From: Natrinema sp. CBA1119
GTDB taxonomy: Archaea > Halobacteriota > Halobacteria > Halobacteriales > Natrialbaceae
Reading direction: 5' to 3'
NCBI RefSeq assembly: GCF_002572525.1
Contig: NZ_PDBS01000001.1
Coordinates: 4,023,413-4,087,412 of the forward strand
Length of the DNA: 64,000 nucleotides
Shown here piece after piece: positions 8,002 through 17,779 of this stretch (within the stretch, counting starts at the first letter, position 1; each line of letters begins with the position of its first letter). A program made the position numbers and the translations under genes. Under the pieces are notes generated by a model, which searched no databases, had not been told where the DNA came from, and was given only the letters and a program-made list of their open reading frames with translations.

Positions 8002-8102
8002 GCGCTCCGACGGCGCGCTCACCTATCGCGGCTCATCGTTCTCTCCGAACCCGTTTTCTCCGTCCCCTGCAGTTATGATTCCGTCCATCGAACAGAGACG
8101 CA

Positions 8103-8428
8103 ATGCTCGATACGTACGCCGATTCGATCGACGACCTCGAGCCGGGAGCCGGCGAGGTCGAGACCGCGGAACTGGTCGTCAGCAACGATGTCCTCGTGAA
8201 GGCCTTCGCGCTCGGACCGGGTGCTGAACTCGAGGCCCACGAGCACGCCGATAGCACGAACGTGTTTCACGTGCTCGAGGGGACAGTCACGGTGATTCAG
8301 GACGACGAGCGCGAGGAGATCGACGCGCCAGGAGTCGTCCACCACGAGCGCGGCGTCGACACGGTGCGGAAAACGAGACCGACGAGACGGTGATCTTCAC
8401 TGCGAGCCTCTGTCCGATGCCGTCCTGA
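8103..8428 (+). pseudogene. Cupin-domain protein with a single-base frameshift
   Basis: The frame from ATG 8103 gives a good single-domain cupin (AHEHADSTNVFHVLEGTV, then APGVVHHERGV) but becomes nonsense after codon 85 and stops at 8393. The other frame continues correctly from about 8359: HGAENETDETVIFTASLCPMPS, stop at 8426-8428. From 8103 to 8428 is 326 bases, one short of 109 codons, so one base is missing near 8357-8361. The intact protein would have 108 residues with the metal-binding His/Glu set. Whether this is a real mutation or a sequencing error cannot be told here. It lies convergent to the AsnB-like gene. Confidence 0.75.
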
Positions 8429-8444
8429 GGTGCCGGTGATGCAG

Positions 8445-9587
8445 TCAGTCTGAGCTTTTCCGCGTCTCCTCGTCCTCGAGCAGCGAGACGATGTACTTCC
8501 CGACGTGATCGTCCATCCGACGCTTGTAGCCGGCCTGCCGGGCGAGTCGATCGAGTTCGCGAGCGACGAGGCTACCGTACTGGACCGCCTTCTTGTCCCT
8601 GCTGGCGACCTCGGCCGGCAGATGCCGGTCCGCAACTCGTCGGAACCCGCGCTTTCGCTCGTCCGCGTCGGCCAGTAGCTCGTCGGGCAGTCGAAGCGCC
8701 GCCTCGACCACGGCGTCGTGAAGGAAGGGCGCGACTGACTCGAGGCCCGTCGCCTCGATCGTCAGTACGTCCCGCGGCAGTTGGTTCGGGAGACTTCGAA
8801 TTCCCTCGCGGACGGCTCCGCGGACGGTCTCGGCCTCGACCCGGTGGTCGAGTCGGACGACCTTCTCGTAGCCGCCGAACAGCTCGTCGGCTCCCTGACC
8901 GACGGCGAGCGCGTCGAACCCGTCCGCGGCGACGCGCTCGCCGACCAGGTAGAGCGGGAGCGCGATCTGGACGTCCATCGCGTTCGTCCGTCCGGTCGCT
9001 CGCGCTACCGACGGAACGGCGCGCTCGAGGTCGGCCGGCTCGAGGTCGACGACCGTGAGGTCGCGCCCCATCGCATCGGCGGCCGTCCGCGCGGCCGCGA
9101 CGTCGTGGCTGTCGGAGAAGCCGACGACGTACAGCGGCGCGTCGAGCAGTTCGGCGACCAGCGCCGAGTCGACGCCGCCGGAGAAGGCGACGGCGATATC
9201 GCGATCGTCCTGCCGAACGCTCGCGATCGCCGTTTCGATTGCGCCCTCGAGGTCGTCGATCGCGGCCTCGTGGTCCGATACGGGGGCCGGATCGGGGAGC
9301 GCCCAGCGGGATTCGGCGTCGGGAACGGGATCGTCCACGGCTGCCACCGCACCGGCCGGAAAGAGGATCGGGTTCTCGAGTACGGTCGGCTCGAACGCCC
9401 ACGACGGTCCCGCGTGCGAGAGACTCGTTTCCAGTTCGACGAACAGCGGAACTCTCCCGAGCACGTCTCGAACGAGTCGGCCGTCGATCTCCCCCGCGAA
9501 GCCGGCCGTTCCCGGAAGCGGGTCGGCGCGCTCGAGCGCGTCGCGGACGATCGGCGGTTCGGTACCGTGAAGCGTTGTGTCGGTCAT
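8445..9587 (-). CDS. Asparagine-synthase-like PP-loop protein without glutaminase domain
   Basis: A 380-residue protein with an N-terminal region that has lost the catalytic Cys2 and the glutaminase core of AsnB, followed by an asparagine-synthetase C-terminal domain: PP-loop SGGVDSALVAELL (about 135), DVQIALPLYL, and GQGADELFGGYEK (about 229). The AsnB family adenylates a carboxylate and transfers ammonia; here the amine source and acceptor are unknown. ATG at 9587 overlaps the stop of the upstream PHP gene (ATGA), so the two are translationally coupled and may act together. Confidence 0.85.
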   Translation of the reverse strand: MTDTTLHGTEPPIVRDALERADPLPGTAGFAGEIDGRLVRDVLGRVPLFVELETSLSHAGPSWAFEPTVLENPILFPAGAVAAVDDPVPDAESRWALPDPAPVSDHEAAIDDLEGAIETAIASVRQDDRDIAVAFSGGVDSALVAELLDAPLYVVGFSDSHDVAAARTAADAMGRDLTVVDLEPADLERAVPSVARATGRTNAMDVQIALPLYLVGERVAADGFDALAVGQGADELFGGYEKVVRLDHRVEAETVRGAVREGIRSLPNQLPRDVLTIEATGLESVAPFLHDAVVEAALRLPDELLADADERKRGFRRVADRHLPAEVASRDKKAVQYGSLVARELDRLARQAGYKRRMDDHVGKYIVSLLEDEETRKSSD

Positions 9588-10267
9588 CGGATGAGATTGA
9601 AAACGCGACCCACTCGTCGCGTGACGCCGCCGGCGAACTGTCGAATGCTGATCCGCCACGGCGTTCGCTTCCCTTCGACGGTCGTCCGGCCCGCCGCGAT
9701 CGCCTCGAGGATCGCATCGGCGGAGCGGTCGTCGGCGTCGACGCGGGTGATCGCCTGCCCGACCATCTCGCTGATGTGGGCGTCACTCCCGGCGGTCATC
9801 GGCAGATTTCGAGACCTGGCGTAGCGTTCGGCCTGCCGGTTCGCCCGACCGGTGAACAGACGGGAGTTGTAGACCTCGATGGCGTCGCCGAGCGCGAGCT
9901 GTTCGCGGGAGACCCTCGCCATCACGCCGTGGCGCGACTCCTGAAACGGGTGGGGGATCACGGCTAATCCGCCCTGGTCGTGGATCGCCTCGAGCGTCGA
10001 CTCGAAGGAAAGTCCCGGGGGAACCGCTTTCTCGAGGCCGAGTCCGAGGATGTGACCCGCCTTGCTCGAGATTTCCATTCCCGGAATGCCCACGAGGCCA
10101 TAGTCGGGGGCCTGCTCGGCGGCCTCGAGGCTCGCATCGATCTCGTCGTGGTCCGTCACCGCGATCGCGTCGAGACCGACGGCCTCGGCTTGCTCCAAAA
10201 TGAGCTCGACCGGGTCGCGACCGTCGTAGGACAACGACGAATGCGTGTGAAGTTCGACCGACAGCAC
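9584..10267 (-). CDS. PHP-domain metal-dependent phosphoesterase
   Basis: A GTG start at 10267 (VLSVELHTHSS) gives 227 residues that begin exactly at the PHP motif. The four PHP motifs are all visible: HTHSSLSYDG, VTDHDEID, VIPHPF and AGSDAHISE. The family hydrolyses phosphoester bonds, often in small nucleotides or RNA ends, using a three-metal site. No earlier in-frame start gives sensible sequence without running through the purL promoter. It is divergent from purL and coupled to the AsnB-like gene downstream. Confidence 0.88.
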   Translation of the reverse strand: MLSVELHTHSSLSYDGRDPVELILEQAEAVGLDAIAVTDHDEIDASLEAAEQAPDYGLVGIPGMEISSKAGHILGLGLEKAVPPGLSFESTLEAIHDQGGLAVIPHPFQESRHGVMARVSREQLALGDAIEVYNSRLFTGRANRQAERYARSRNLPMTAGSDAHISEMVGQAITRVDADDRSADAILEAIAAGRTTVEGKRTPWRISIRQFAGGVTRRVGRVFNLIR

Positions 10268-10381
10268 GGGCGGACGTTTAGCGGGGCTGATGAAAAACGA
10301 CTCGGTCCGCACCTCTCGACGCCGCCCATCGACCGATTTTATCCACGTTCGTGCATATAGAAACCCATTTACCGGCCGACT

Positions 10382-10398
10382 TTCACCACCTAGGTGAA
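10382..10398 (+). promoter_or_regulatory. Inverted repeat at the purL start
   Basis: TTCACC-ACCTA-GGTGAA (10382-10398) contains the perfect 10-base palindrome CACCTAGGTG and ends on the A of the purL ATG. It could be an operator at the transcription start or hide a Shine-Dalgarno-like GGTGA; which is not decidable from sequence. Confidence 0.4.
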
Positions 10399-12554
10399 TG
10401 AGTCTTGCCGATTCGGACCGCGAACTCGTCGTCTCCGAGCTGGGGCGGGAACCGACTCGAGCGGAGGCGGCGCTGTTCGAGAACCTCTGGAGCGAGCACT
10501 GTGCGTACCGCTCCTCGCGACCGTTGCTGTCGGCGTTCGACAGCGAGGGCGAGCAAGTCGTCGTCGGGCCGGGCGACGACGCGGCGGTTGTCGCGCTCCC
10601 CGACAGCGAAAGCGGAGACGGAAACGGGAGCACGTACATCACGATGGGAATCGAGAGCCACAACCATCCCTCCTACGTGGACCCAGTCGACGGCGCGGCG
10701 ACGGGCGTCGGCGGCATCGTCCGGGACACGCTCTCGATGGGTGCGTATCCAATCGCGCTCGCGGACTCGCTGTACTTCGGCGAGTTCGACGATGACCACT
10801 CGCAGTACCTCTTCGAGGGCGTTGTCGAGGGAATCAGCCACTACGGCAACTGTATCGGCGTCCCGACGGTCGCCGGAAGCGTCGATTTCCACCCCGATTA
10901 CGAGGGGAATCCGCTGGTTAACGTGGCCTGCGTCGGGCTGACGAACGAGGAGCGACTCGTCACCGCCGAGGCCCAGCAGCCGGGAAACAAACTCCTCCTC
11001 GTCGGAAACGCCACCGGCCGCGACGGGCTCGGCGGCGCGAGCTTCGCCAGCGAGGACCTCGCCGAAGACGCCGAGACGGCGGATCGACCCGCGGTACAGG
11101 TCGGCGATCCGTACGCCGAAAAGCTGCTCATCGAAGCCAACGAGCAACTCGTCGATGAAGGCCTGATCGAGTCCGCTCGCGACCTCGGCGCCGCCGGCCT
11201 CGGCGGGGCCTCGAGCGAGATGGTCGCCAAGGCCGACCTCGGTGCCCGCATCGAACTCGAGCGAGTCCACCAGCGCGAGCCGAACATGAACGCGATGGAG
11301 ATTCTACTGGCCGAGTCTCAGGAGCGAATGTGTTACGAGGTCAAGCCGGAGAACGTCGACCGCGTGCGCGAGATCGTCGAGCGGTTCGATCTCGGCTGTT
11401 CGGTCATCGGCGAGGTCACCGACGAAAACTACACGTGTCTTTTCGAGGGAGAGACAGTCGTCGACGTCGACGCCTACTTCCTCGGCGAGGGCGCGCCGAT
11501 GAACGATCTCGCGACCGAGGAACTCGAGGAGCCCGAGACGGACCTGCCCGACGCGGACCTCGAGGCGGCCTTCGATGCCGTCGTCTCGAGTCCGAACACC
11601 GCCTCGAAGCGGTGGGTCTACCGGCAGTACGATCACGAGGTCGGCGTGCGAACGAGCGTCGGACCGGGCGACGACGCGGCGATCGTTGCGGTCCGAGAGG
11701 CCGAGCAAGGGCTTGCGATCTCCTCTGGTGCCGCACCGAACTGGACCGCCGTCGCGCCATACGAGGGCGCTCGCGCGGTCGCACTCGAGAACGCGACGAA
11801 CATCGCGGCGAAGGGCGCGACGCCGCTGGCCGCGGTGGACTGTCTCAACGGCGGCAACCCGGAGAAGCCGGACGTCTACGGCGGCTTCACCGGCATCGTC
11901 GACGGCCTCGCGGAGATGTGCGAAACGCTGTCGACGCCGGTCGTCGGCGGGAACGTCTCGCTGTATAACGATTCCGTCGCGGGGCCGATTCCGCCGACGC
12001 CGACGCTGGCGATGGTCGGCTCCAAGGACGGGTACGATGCGCCGCCGCTGTCGGTCGAGTCCGAGGGCGATCTGGTCCTCGTCGGTGATCTCGGCCTCGA
12101 TCGAGACGAGTCCCGGCTCGGTGGCTCCGAGTACCTCGCGCGCTTCGACGGCAGCGATCGGTTCCCAGGGCTGCCCGACGATCCCGCGAGCGTCGTCGAG
12201 ACGCTGGCGGCGGTCGCGAACGACGACTCGACGCTGGCCGTTCACGACGTGAGCCACGGCGGCCTCGCCGTTGCGCTCGCCGAAATGGTGGGCGACGACG
12301 CGGGCCTCGAGGTGTCGATCCCGGCGGCGGATCCCGCTGGCGCGCTGTTCCACGAACAGCCGGGCCGCGCGCTGATCCAGACCGAATCGGTCGCGGCCGT
12401 CCGCGAGGCGTTCGATGGCATCGCCCCGGTCGTCGAACTCGGGACGGCGACCGACGAGGGTCGGCTCGCGATCGATCTCGGCGATCGAACGCTCGAGACC
12501 GACGCGGCCGCGATCCGCGAGCGACGCGCGACGATCGAACGCGAACTCGAGTGA
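10398..12554 (+). CDS. purL: Phosphoribosylformylglycinamidine synthase subunit PurL
   Basis: A 718-residue enzyme of the small PurL class, which needs separate PurS and PurQ subunits (not in this window). It carries the N-terminal signature [29 protein letters not shown] for substrate/metal binding, two AIRS-type ATPase halves (GVGGIVRD; the second starting [11 protein letters not shown]) and [11 protein letters not shown]. It converts FGAR plus ammonia and ATP to FGAM in purine synthesis. The length is normal. It is divergent from the PHP gene over a 130-base region. Confidence 0.95.
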   Translation: MSLADSDRELVVSELGREPTRAEAALFENLWSEHCAYRSSRPLLSAFDSEGEQVVVGPGDDAAVVALPDSESGDGNGSTYITMGIESHNHPSYVDPVDGAATGVGGIVRDTLSMGAYPIALADSLYFGEFDDDHSQYLFEGVVEGISHYGNCIGVPTVAGSVDFHPDYEGNPLVNVACVGLTNEERLVTAEAQQPGNKLLLVGNATGRDGLGGASFASEDLAEDAETADRPAVQVGDPYAEKLLIEANEQLVDEGLIESARDLGAAGLGGASSEMVAKADLGARIELERVHQREPNMNAMEILLAESQERMCYEVKPENVDRVREIVERFDLGCSVIGEVTDENYTCLFEGETVVDVDAYFLGEGAPMNDLATEELEEPETDLPDADLEAAFDAVVSSPNTASKRWVYRQYDHEVGVRTSVGPGDDAAIVAVREAEQGLAISSGAAPNWTAVAPYEGARAVALENATNIAAKGATPLAAVDCLNGGNPEKPDVYGGFTGIVDGLAEMCETLSTPVVGGNVSLYNDSVAGPIPPTPTLAMVGSKDGYDAPPLSVESEGDLVLVGDLGLDRDESRLGGSEYLARFDGSDRFPGLPDDPASVVETLAAVANDDSTLAVHDVSHGGLAVALAEMVGDDAGLEVSIPAADPAGALFHEQPGRALIQTESVAAVREAFDGIAPVVELGTATDEGRLAIDLGDRTLETDAAAIRERRATIERELE

Positions 12555-12670
12555 CGGGACCGATCGAGAGTCCACGAACCGATTCGACGGATTTTTCGCC
12601 GTATTGTCCGGTATATTGATATACGACCGGGCCGATTCGTCCAACGAACCGCCAGACCGGAGGAAGTTCG

Positions 12671-13258
12671 ATGTCCACAGACACCCCGTCCGTCCTGATC
12701 GTCGAAGACGAGCCCGACCTCGCGAACCTTTACGCCGCGTGGCTCGAGGACGACTGCGACGTCGAGACGGCCTACGACGGCAGCGAAGCGCTTGAGGCGA
12801 TCGATGGCGCGATCGATGTCGTCCTCCTCGATCGTCGGATGCCCGGTCTCTCGGGCGATACCGTCCTCGAGACCATTCGAGAGCAGTCACTCGAGTGCCG
12901 GGTCGCGATGGTGACGGCAGTCGAACCCGATTTCGACATCGTCGAGCTCGGATTCGACGATTACCTCGTCAAGCCCGTCTCGAAGGACGAACTGGTCGAC
13001 ATTATCGACCAGTTGCTCCTCCGGGCGACCCACGACGAGCAACTCCAGGAGCTCTTCGCACTCGCGTCCAAGAAGGCGCTGCTGGACGACCAGAAGACCG
13101 AGTCCGAACGCCGGTCCAGCCAGGAGTACGCCGAACTAGAAGACCGGATGGCCGTCCTCCGCGTCCGGGTCAACGACACGATGCAGGAACTCCTCGAACA
13201 GAACAGCTATCGGGAGCTCTGTCAGGACATTGCGCGCGAATCCGTTTTTCAGGAGTAG
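12671..13258 (+). CDS. HalX-type response regulator (copy 1)
   Basis: A 195-residue protein with a complete receiver domain: acidic pair VEDEPDL, phospho-acceptor Asp in VLLDRRMPGLSG, Thr in MVTAVEPDFD, and Lys in DYLVKPVSKDEL. The C-terminal HalX domain (about 118-195) is helical, beginning LQELFALASKKALL. HalX regulators have no obvious DNA-binding domain; output is unknown. It is convergent with a degenerate histidine kinase (13414-15276) and is a close paralogue of the regulator at 32017. Confidence 0.9.
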   Translation: MSTDTPSVLIVEDEPDLANLYAAWLEDDCDVETAYDGSEALEAIDGAIDVVLLDRRMPGLSGDTVLETIREQSLECRVAMVTAVEPDFDIVELGFDDYLVKPVSKDELVDIIDQLLLRATHDEQLQELFALASKKALLDDQKTESERRSSQEYAELEDRMAVLRVRVNDTMQELLEQNSYRELCQDIARESVFQE

Positions 13259-13413
13259 CGGGGATCGAGACGGCGTGGTGAGCCGGAGTCCATCAGTCGA
13301 CGAGCCGGAACGTTCGTCCGCGCGGAACGGTCACAACGTTGAATCGTCCCAGCGCAGAATCCGCTTACCCCTGATCGGCCTACCCCGAACGCGGATTCGA
13401 GGGTCCGATTCGG

Positions 13414-15276
13414 TTACTCGAGTCGTCGTTCGAGCGTCGTGATGTCTCGGATTTCGATCCGCGTACCGCCGTTCTGGCCGTTGGTGACGGTACACTTCCA
13501 GTCGTGGGCTTCGCCGATGGCCCGAACGAGCGCGAGGCCGAGTCCGTCGACTGCGGTGTCGTCGTCAGCGGTCGGATCGAGGACGCGTTCGTGTGCGTTC
13601 GGTGGGATCTCCGCGGCGTCGTCGAGCACGAAGAAGCCGCGACTGCCGCCGTTCTCGAAGCCGACCAGCCCGATCTGGATCGTCACATCGCCGTCGGCCC
13701 GCGCGGCGGCGCTGTCGAACGCCGTCTCGAGCAGGTGGACGAACCGCTCGGGGTCCGCCCGGAGCGTGGCCGGGGCGTCGACGACGAGCGCGTCCGCCTC
13801 GAGGCGGGACTCCCCGATGGCGTCGTCGATCGCCGACTCGAGGTCGAGCCGAGCACGGGTACCGATGGCCGTGGCATTGCGGGCGAACTCCCGAACGTCG
13901 TCGACGAGGCGCTCGGCCCGGTCGAGAGTCGTTTCGACGGTGTCCTCCGCGAGGGGAAACTCCCATGCTTCGGCTCCGTCGTCCTCGAGCGCGTCGGCGA
14001 CGGCCTCGAGCTGGCGCTGCAGGTCGTTCGAGAGCACGTCGGCGACGGCTTCGAGGCGTTCAGTCTGGCGTTCGAGTTCGTCCGTGCGGTCCCTGAGGAT
14101 CCGTTCTCGGTCGGCCCGATCGAGGGCGGCCCGCGTGTTCTCGACCAGCGTCGAAATGAGGTCGACGTCGCTCTCGTCGAACCGGTGGGGCTCGAGCGAA
14201 CCGGTCATGAGCACGCCGTGGGTCCCGATCGGTGCGATGATCTCCGAGCGCAGCGGCGTCTCGGGGTTGTAGATGTCGTCGACGGTCTCGAGGTCGTCGA
14301 ACAGTTCGACGCCGCCGGCCTCGAAGACATCCCAGACGAGCCCCTCTCCGGGATTGAACCGCGGGAGGCCACCGAACTCGTCGTGTGCGCCGGCGGTGCC
14401 GGCGACCGGCTCGAGATAGCCCTGCTCCTCCTCGAGCAGCCAGATGCCGCTGATGGGGAGATCGAGTAGGTCGCTGCCGGAGTGGACGGCGATCGCGCAG
14501 ATCTCTTCGGGGTCGTCGGACTCGAGGAGCCACCGGGTGACCTCGTGTAACGACGTGACGACGCGATCGTACTCGTGTTGGTCGGTAACGTCCCGGACGA
14601 CGACGGCGACGGTCGCCCTGTTGTCCTCGACGGGGACGAACCGGAACTCACCCATTCGGTCGTCGCCGCCCCGACCGGTGTAGGGGAGCTCGAGCTGGCG
14701 ACGGCCGGCGTTGCCGACGTCGACATCGGTGATCGCCCGGCCGATCTCGACGGCGCGTTCGGCGTCGATCCCTGCCAGTTCGGTCAGCGTCTCGATGTGC
14801 TCGCCGACGAGTCGCGATCGGCCGACGCCAAAGATCGACTCGGTCGCGCCGTTGACGGTGACGATCTCGCGGTTGCGATCGAGCGTGACGACGGCGTCCC
14901 GGATCGCCTCGACGACCGCGGCGTGCTGGGCCAGCGTCGTCTCCTGAGCCTTCCGCTCGCTGACGTCGCGCATGTACACCGAGAGGCCGGTCTCGGAGGG
15001 ATAGGCCCGCGCCTCGAACCACGTCTTGAGGGGAGCGTGGTAAATCTCGAAGGAAACCGGCACCTGTTCGTCCATCGCGCGGTGAAAGCCCTCGGGAAAC
15101 TGCGTCTCGACGGTCTGGGGAAACTCGTCCCACATGACCCGGCCGATCAGCTCCGCGCGCGAGCGTTTCAGCAGCGTTTCGGCTCGCTCGTTGAGATAGG
15201 TGAACCGAAAGCCGGTATCGAGGGCGAAGAAGGCGTCGGTGACCCGGTCGACGATCGGAACGGATCGCATCGTCAC
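13414..15276 (-). CDS. PAS-PAS-GAF histidine-kinase-like protein, catalytic motifs degenerate
   Basis: A 620-residue cytosolic sensor protein: PAS 1 (about 5-115, ending SVYMRDVSERKAQE), PAS 2 (about 120-235), GAF (about 245-390, with GEGLVWDVFEAGG), then a kinase-like core. At the H-box the usual SHDLRNPL reads VLSNDLQRQL (about 413), so the phosphorylatable His is Asn. The N-box lacks its Asn (LLETAFDSAAARA) and the G1 box reads DDAAEIPPNAHER in place of DDGPGIP. The C-terminal GLGLALVRAIGEAHDW is kept. It may be a signalling scaffold that no longer autophosphorylates (inference). Start is GTG at 15276 or ATG at 15270. Confidence 0.85.
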   Translation of the reverse strand: MTMRSVPIVDRVTDAFFALDTGFRFTYLNERAETLLKRSRAELIGRVMWDEFPQTVETQFPEGFHRAMDEQVPVSFEIYHAPLKTWFEARAYPSETGLSVYMRDVSERKAQETTLAQHAAVVEAIRDAVVTLDRNREIVTVNGATESIFGVGRSRLVGEHIETLTELAGIDAERAVEIGRAITDVDVGNAGRRQLELPYTGRGGDDRMGEFRFVPVEDNRATVAVVVRDVTDQHEYDRVVTSLHEVTRWLLESDDPEEICAIAVHSGSDLLDLPISGIWLLEEEQGYLEPVAGTAGAHDEFGGLPRFNPGEGLVWDVFEAGGVELFDDLETVDDIYNPETPLRSEIIAPIGTHGVLMTGSLEPHRFDESDVDLISTLVENTRAALDRADRERILRDRTDELERQTERLEAVADVLSNDLQRQLEAVADALEDDGAEAWEFPLAEDTVETTLDRAERLVDDVREFARNATAIGTRARLDLESAIDDAIGESRLEADALVVDAPATLRADPERFVHLLETAFDSAAARADGDVTIQIGLVGFENGGSRGFFVLDDAAEIPPNAHERVLDPTADDDTAVDGLGLALVRAIGEAHDWKCTVTNGQNGGTRIEIRDITTLERRLE

Positions 15277-16216
15277 GGCTCTCCACCTCCGTTCGGCGAC
15301 TGATTCATCCCTTCATCTCTCTCGAGGAGATCCCCTCCCTCAGCCGTTTGCATCATCGACAGACAGTCAGCACATCGTTCGTGGGACGCCTATTTCAGTG
15401 TCGTGGCCGAGCAGTAGCGTGCGACTCACCCACACGAGTTCACACAGTCACCGCAATGCCATCGACTGAGAGGGGGCGGGAGCGCAAACAAAACCGTGAT
15501 CGTCGCGCCACGTCGAGTCAGTGACCGGCGCACAAACCAGTTGATCGGTATAGGGAAACACCGTATTACTCGGTGCCAGCCGACCGGCGTGCGGTGGTGC
15601 GCGCTGTCAGCGAGGCGCTCCCGATAGTCGCGCCTCGGAAGCGACTGGAGAGCGGAGCGAGCCGTGAGCAGGCCGACCGAACGTCAGTGGGGGTGGCCGA
15701 TGACGTTGCGTGAGGGATAAGTGAACGAATAGCTCAGGACCGTCGATCCCGCAAACCATACGAACGGTGCGTCGTTCGGAGCGGCTGTCAGGAGTGAGAA
15801 CCGCGAGGTGAACGGGGAACGAAGTGACCTGGGGCCTCCGGTCCGTGAGTAGCAATCGGTTGGGGAGGGCGTGGCGATTTCCTGTTGCCACGGTAGCAGG
15901 GAACTTCTTTCATCGAACTCACTACTGAACACCCTGTACAGTACAGTTCTGATTCTGTCCAACAGCACTTTGGCCCCGTGTATGGTTCGCTTGCGATCGT
16001 TTGCGTGACGGTACACTCGAGTTGTACCCCGTCGATCCGGCGCGCAGGTCGTTTTGGGACCGTTCGTCGGACCGACCCCGTCACCGCCGCTGTTGCGGCC
16101 CATTTCCGCGTGTTGTCGCCGCATTACAAATGTCCGATCCCTCGAGTGGACGACCACGTTGGTCGAGTTCACCGTCGCATCGGACGGTCGCGCGTCTCTC
16201 ACCGTCCCAGTCTACT
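15277..16216. other. Long gene-free stretch before the flippase gene
   Basis: Frames of 90-170 codons cross it on the minus strand but are arginine/proline/serine-rich with no haloarchaeal codon bias or motif, so none is called. It holds purine-rich haloarchaeal filler (GTGAGAACCGCGAG, GAACGAAGTGA near 15800) and one tight palindrome, CTGTAC-A-GTACAG, at 15934-15946. The flippase promoter should lie in its last 60 bases, but no clear TATA box is seen. Confidence 0.5.
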
Positions 16217-17686
16217 ATGAATAGGGAAGACCACATCGTCAGCGGTTTCAAGGCAACGCTCGCCGCGCGTGGCGTCTACATGCTCTCGAGCGCGTTGCTG
16301 ATGTTCGTCCTGGCGCGGTATCTGCTCGAGCCGGACGGCTACGGCGTGCTCTACTGGGCGATCGGCGTGTTGGCGATCATCCAACTGTTCGTGGACCTCG
16401 GTCTCAGCCGGTCCGTCGCGCGGTACATCTCCGAATACCGCGAGGCGGACCCGGGCCAGATCCCGCACCTGCTCAGGTCCACGGTCACGGTCAAACTCAT
16501 CCTGATCGCGTTCGTCTCCTACGCCCTGTTGCTCTTTCACGAGCAGATCGCGGTCGCGCTCGGCGAACCGGGTGCGGCCCCGTTTCTCGCCGCGGGCGTG
16601 ATCTATCTCGGCGTCTTTTCCTTTAGCGCGTTCGCGCGGGTGGCGTTACAGGGCTTCAACCACCTCGGCTACAGCGCGCTCGTTCAGGCGATCAGCGGCG
16701 CTGCCCGACTCGTCTTCGTCGTCGCGTTCGTCCTCGCCGGGTTCGGTGCGCTCGGCGCGTTCTTCGGGTACATCGTCGGCTACGCCATCGCCGCCGTCAT
16801 CGGAATGGGAATCATCTACTACGGGTTCTACGTCCGATACGACGCCGCGGACGAATACGAGGACGGCCTCTCGCGCCGCCTCCTCGAGTACAGCGTTCCC
16901 CTGACGGCGACCCAGAGTGCGAACGTCATCGACAAGCAGATCGACATCGTGCTGGTCGGCGCCTTCATCAATCCGGCTGCGGTCGCCTTTTATACCCTCG
17001 CAAAGCAGATCACCGAGTTCGTGCTCGCGCCCGCGGCGTCGCTCGGCTTTACCATCTCGCCGAACTTCGGCGAACAGAAGGCGGCCGGCGAACTCGAGGA
17101 AGCCAGACGGATTTACGAGACCTCGTTGACGAACATCCTGTTGCTCTACATTCCGGCAGCGGCCGGCCTCACGATCGTCGCGGGACCGCTCTTGACGATG
17201 GTGTTCGGGGCCGATTACGCCGGTGCGATTCCCGTCTTACAGGTGCTCGCCGGATTCGTCGTGCTACAGGCGATCACGAACCTGACCAGCGATAGCCTGG
17301 ACTATCTGGGTCGCGCTCGTGCTCGAGCGGTCGCGAAGGGCGCGACGGCGTTGGCCAATCTCGGACTGAACATCGTGTTGATCCCGCTGATCGGCGTCGT
17401 CGGGGCGGCGATCGCGACGGTGGCGACCCACTCGGTGTACGTCGCGGTCAACCTCTATATCGTCCATACCGAACTCGGCTTGCACGTGGGGCGACTCGCG
17501 CGGACGACTGGGATGGTCTGTGGAATTACGGGCGTCATGGCGGCCGCCGTCTTGCTCGTAACGCCGCTGGTTTCGAACCTGCTTATGCTGTTCGGGGCGA
17601 TCGCTCTCGGTGCCGTCACCTGGGCCGTGCTGGCGGTGCTGAGTGGCCTAGTCGATCCGGGACAGGTTCGGTCAGTCATCGGGTGA
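16217..17686 (+). CDS. Polysaccharide/lipid-linked oligosaccharide flippase (Wzx/MATE-like)
   Basis: A 489-residue polytopic membrane protein with about 14 hydrophobic segments, opening with HIVSGFKATLAARGVYMLSS and ALLMFVLARYLLEPDGYGVL, the usual start of the Wzx-like family, and with a central SANVIDKQIDIVLVG motif and C-terminal polysaccharide-biosynthesis helices. These proteins move lipid-linked glycans across the membrane for S-layer glycosylation or surface polysaccharide. No glycosyltransferase genes are next to it, so the substrate is unknown. ATG 16217 is chosen since upstream in-frame sequence (RRSFWDRSSDRPRHRR) is not protein-like. Confidence 0.88.
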   Translation: MNREDHIVSGFKATLAARGVYMLSSALLMFVLARYLLEPDGYGVLYWAIGVLAIIQLFVDLGLSRSVARYISEYREADPGQIPHLLRSTVTVKLILIAFVSYALLLFHEQIAVALGEPGAAPFLAAGVIYLGVFSFSAFARVALQGFNHLGYSALVQAISGAARLVFVVAFVLAGFGALGAFFGYIVGYAIAAVIGMGIIYYGFYVRYDAADEYEDGLSRRLLEYSVPLTATQSANVIDKQIDIVLVGAFINPAAVAFYTLAKQITEFVLAPAASLGFTISPNFGEQKAAGELEEARRIYETSLTNILLLYIPAAAGLTIVAGPLLTMVFGADYAGAIPVLQVLAGFVVLQAITNLTSDSLDYLGRARARAVAKGATALANLGLNIVLIPLIGVVGAAIATVATHSVYVAVNLYIVHTELGLHVGRLARTTGMVCGITGVMAAAVLLVTPLVSNLLMLFGAIALGAVTWAVLAVLSGLVDPGQVRSVIG

Positions 17687-17779
17687 CAGCGGCTCGAACC
17701 GTCCGGATGTCCCCCATCCGATTCCGCTATCACTGAGTGAACTATCAACGCTTATCCGAGGGTTCGGTGTCTAGGCAGT

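Noticed and set aside
15934..15946. CTGTAC-A-GTACAG palindrome as an operator
   Set aside because: It is about 270 bases before the nearest start with no TATA box near it, so no promoter role can be supported.
15684..16202. 172-codon minus-strand frame in the long gap before the flippase
   Set aside because: Arg/Ser/Pro-rich, no bias or motif; its end reads through purine-rich filler repeated elsewhere between haloarchaeal genes.
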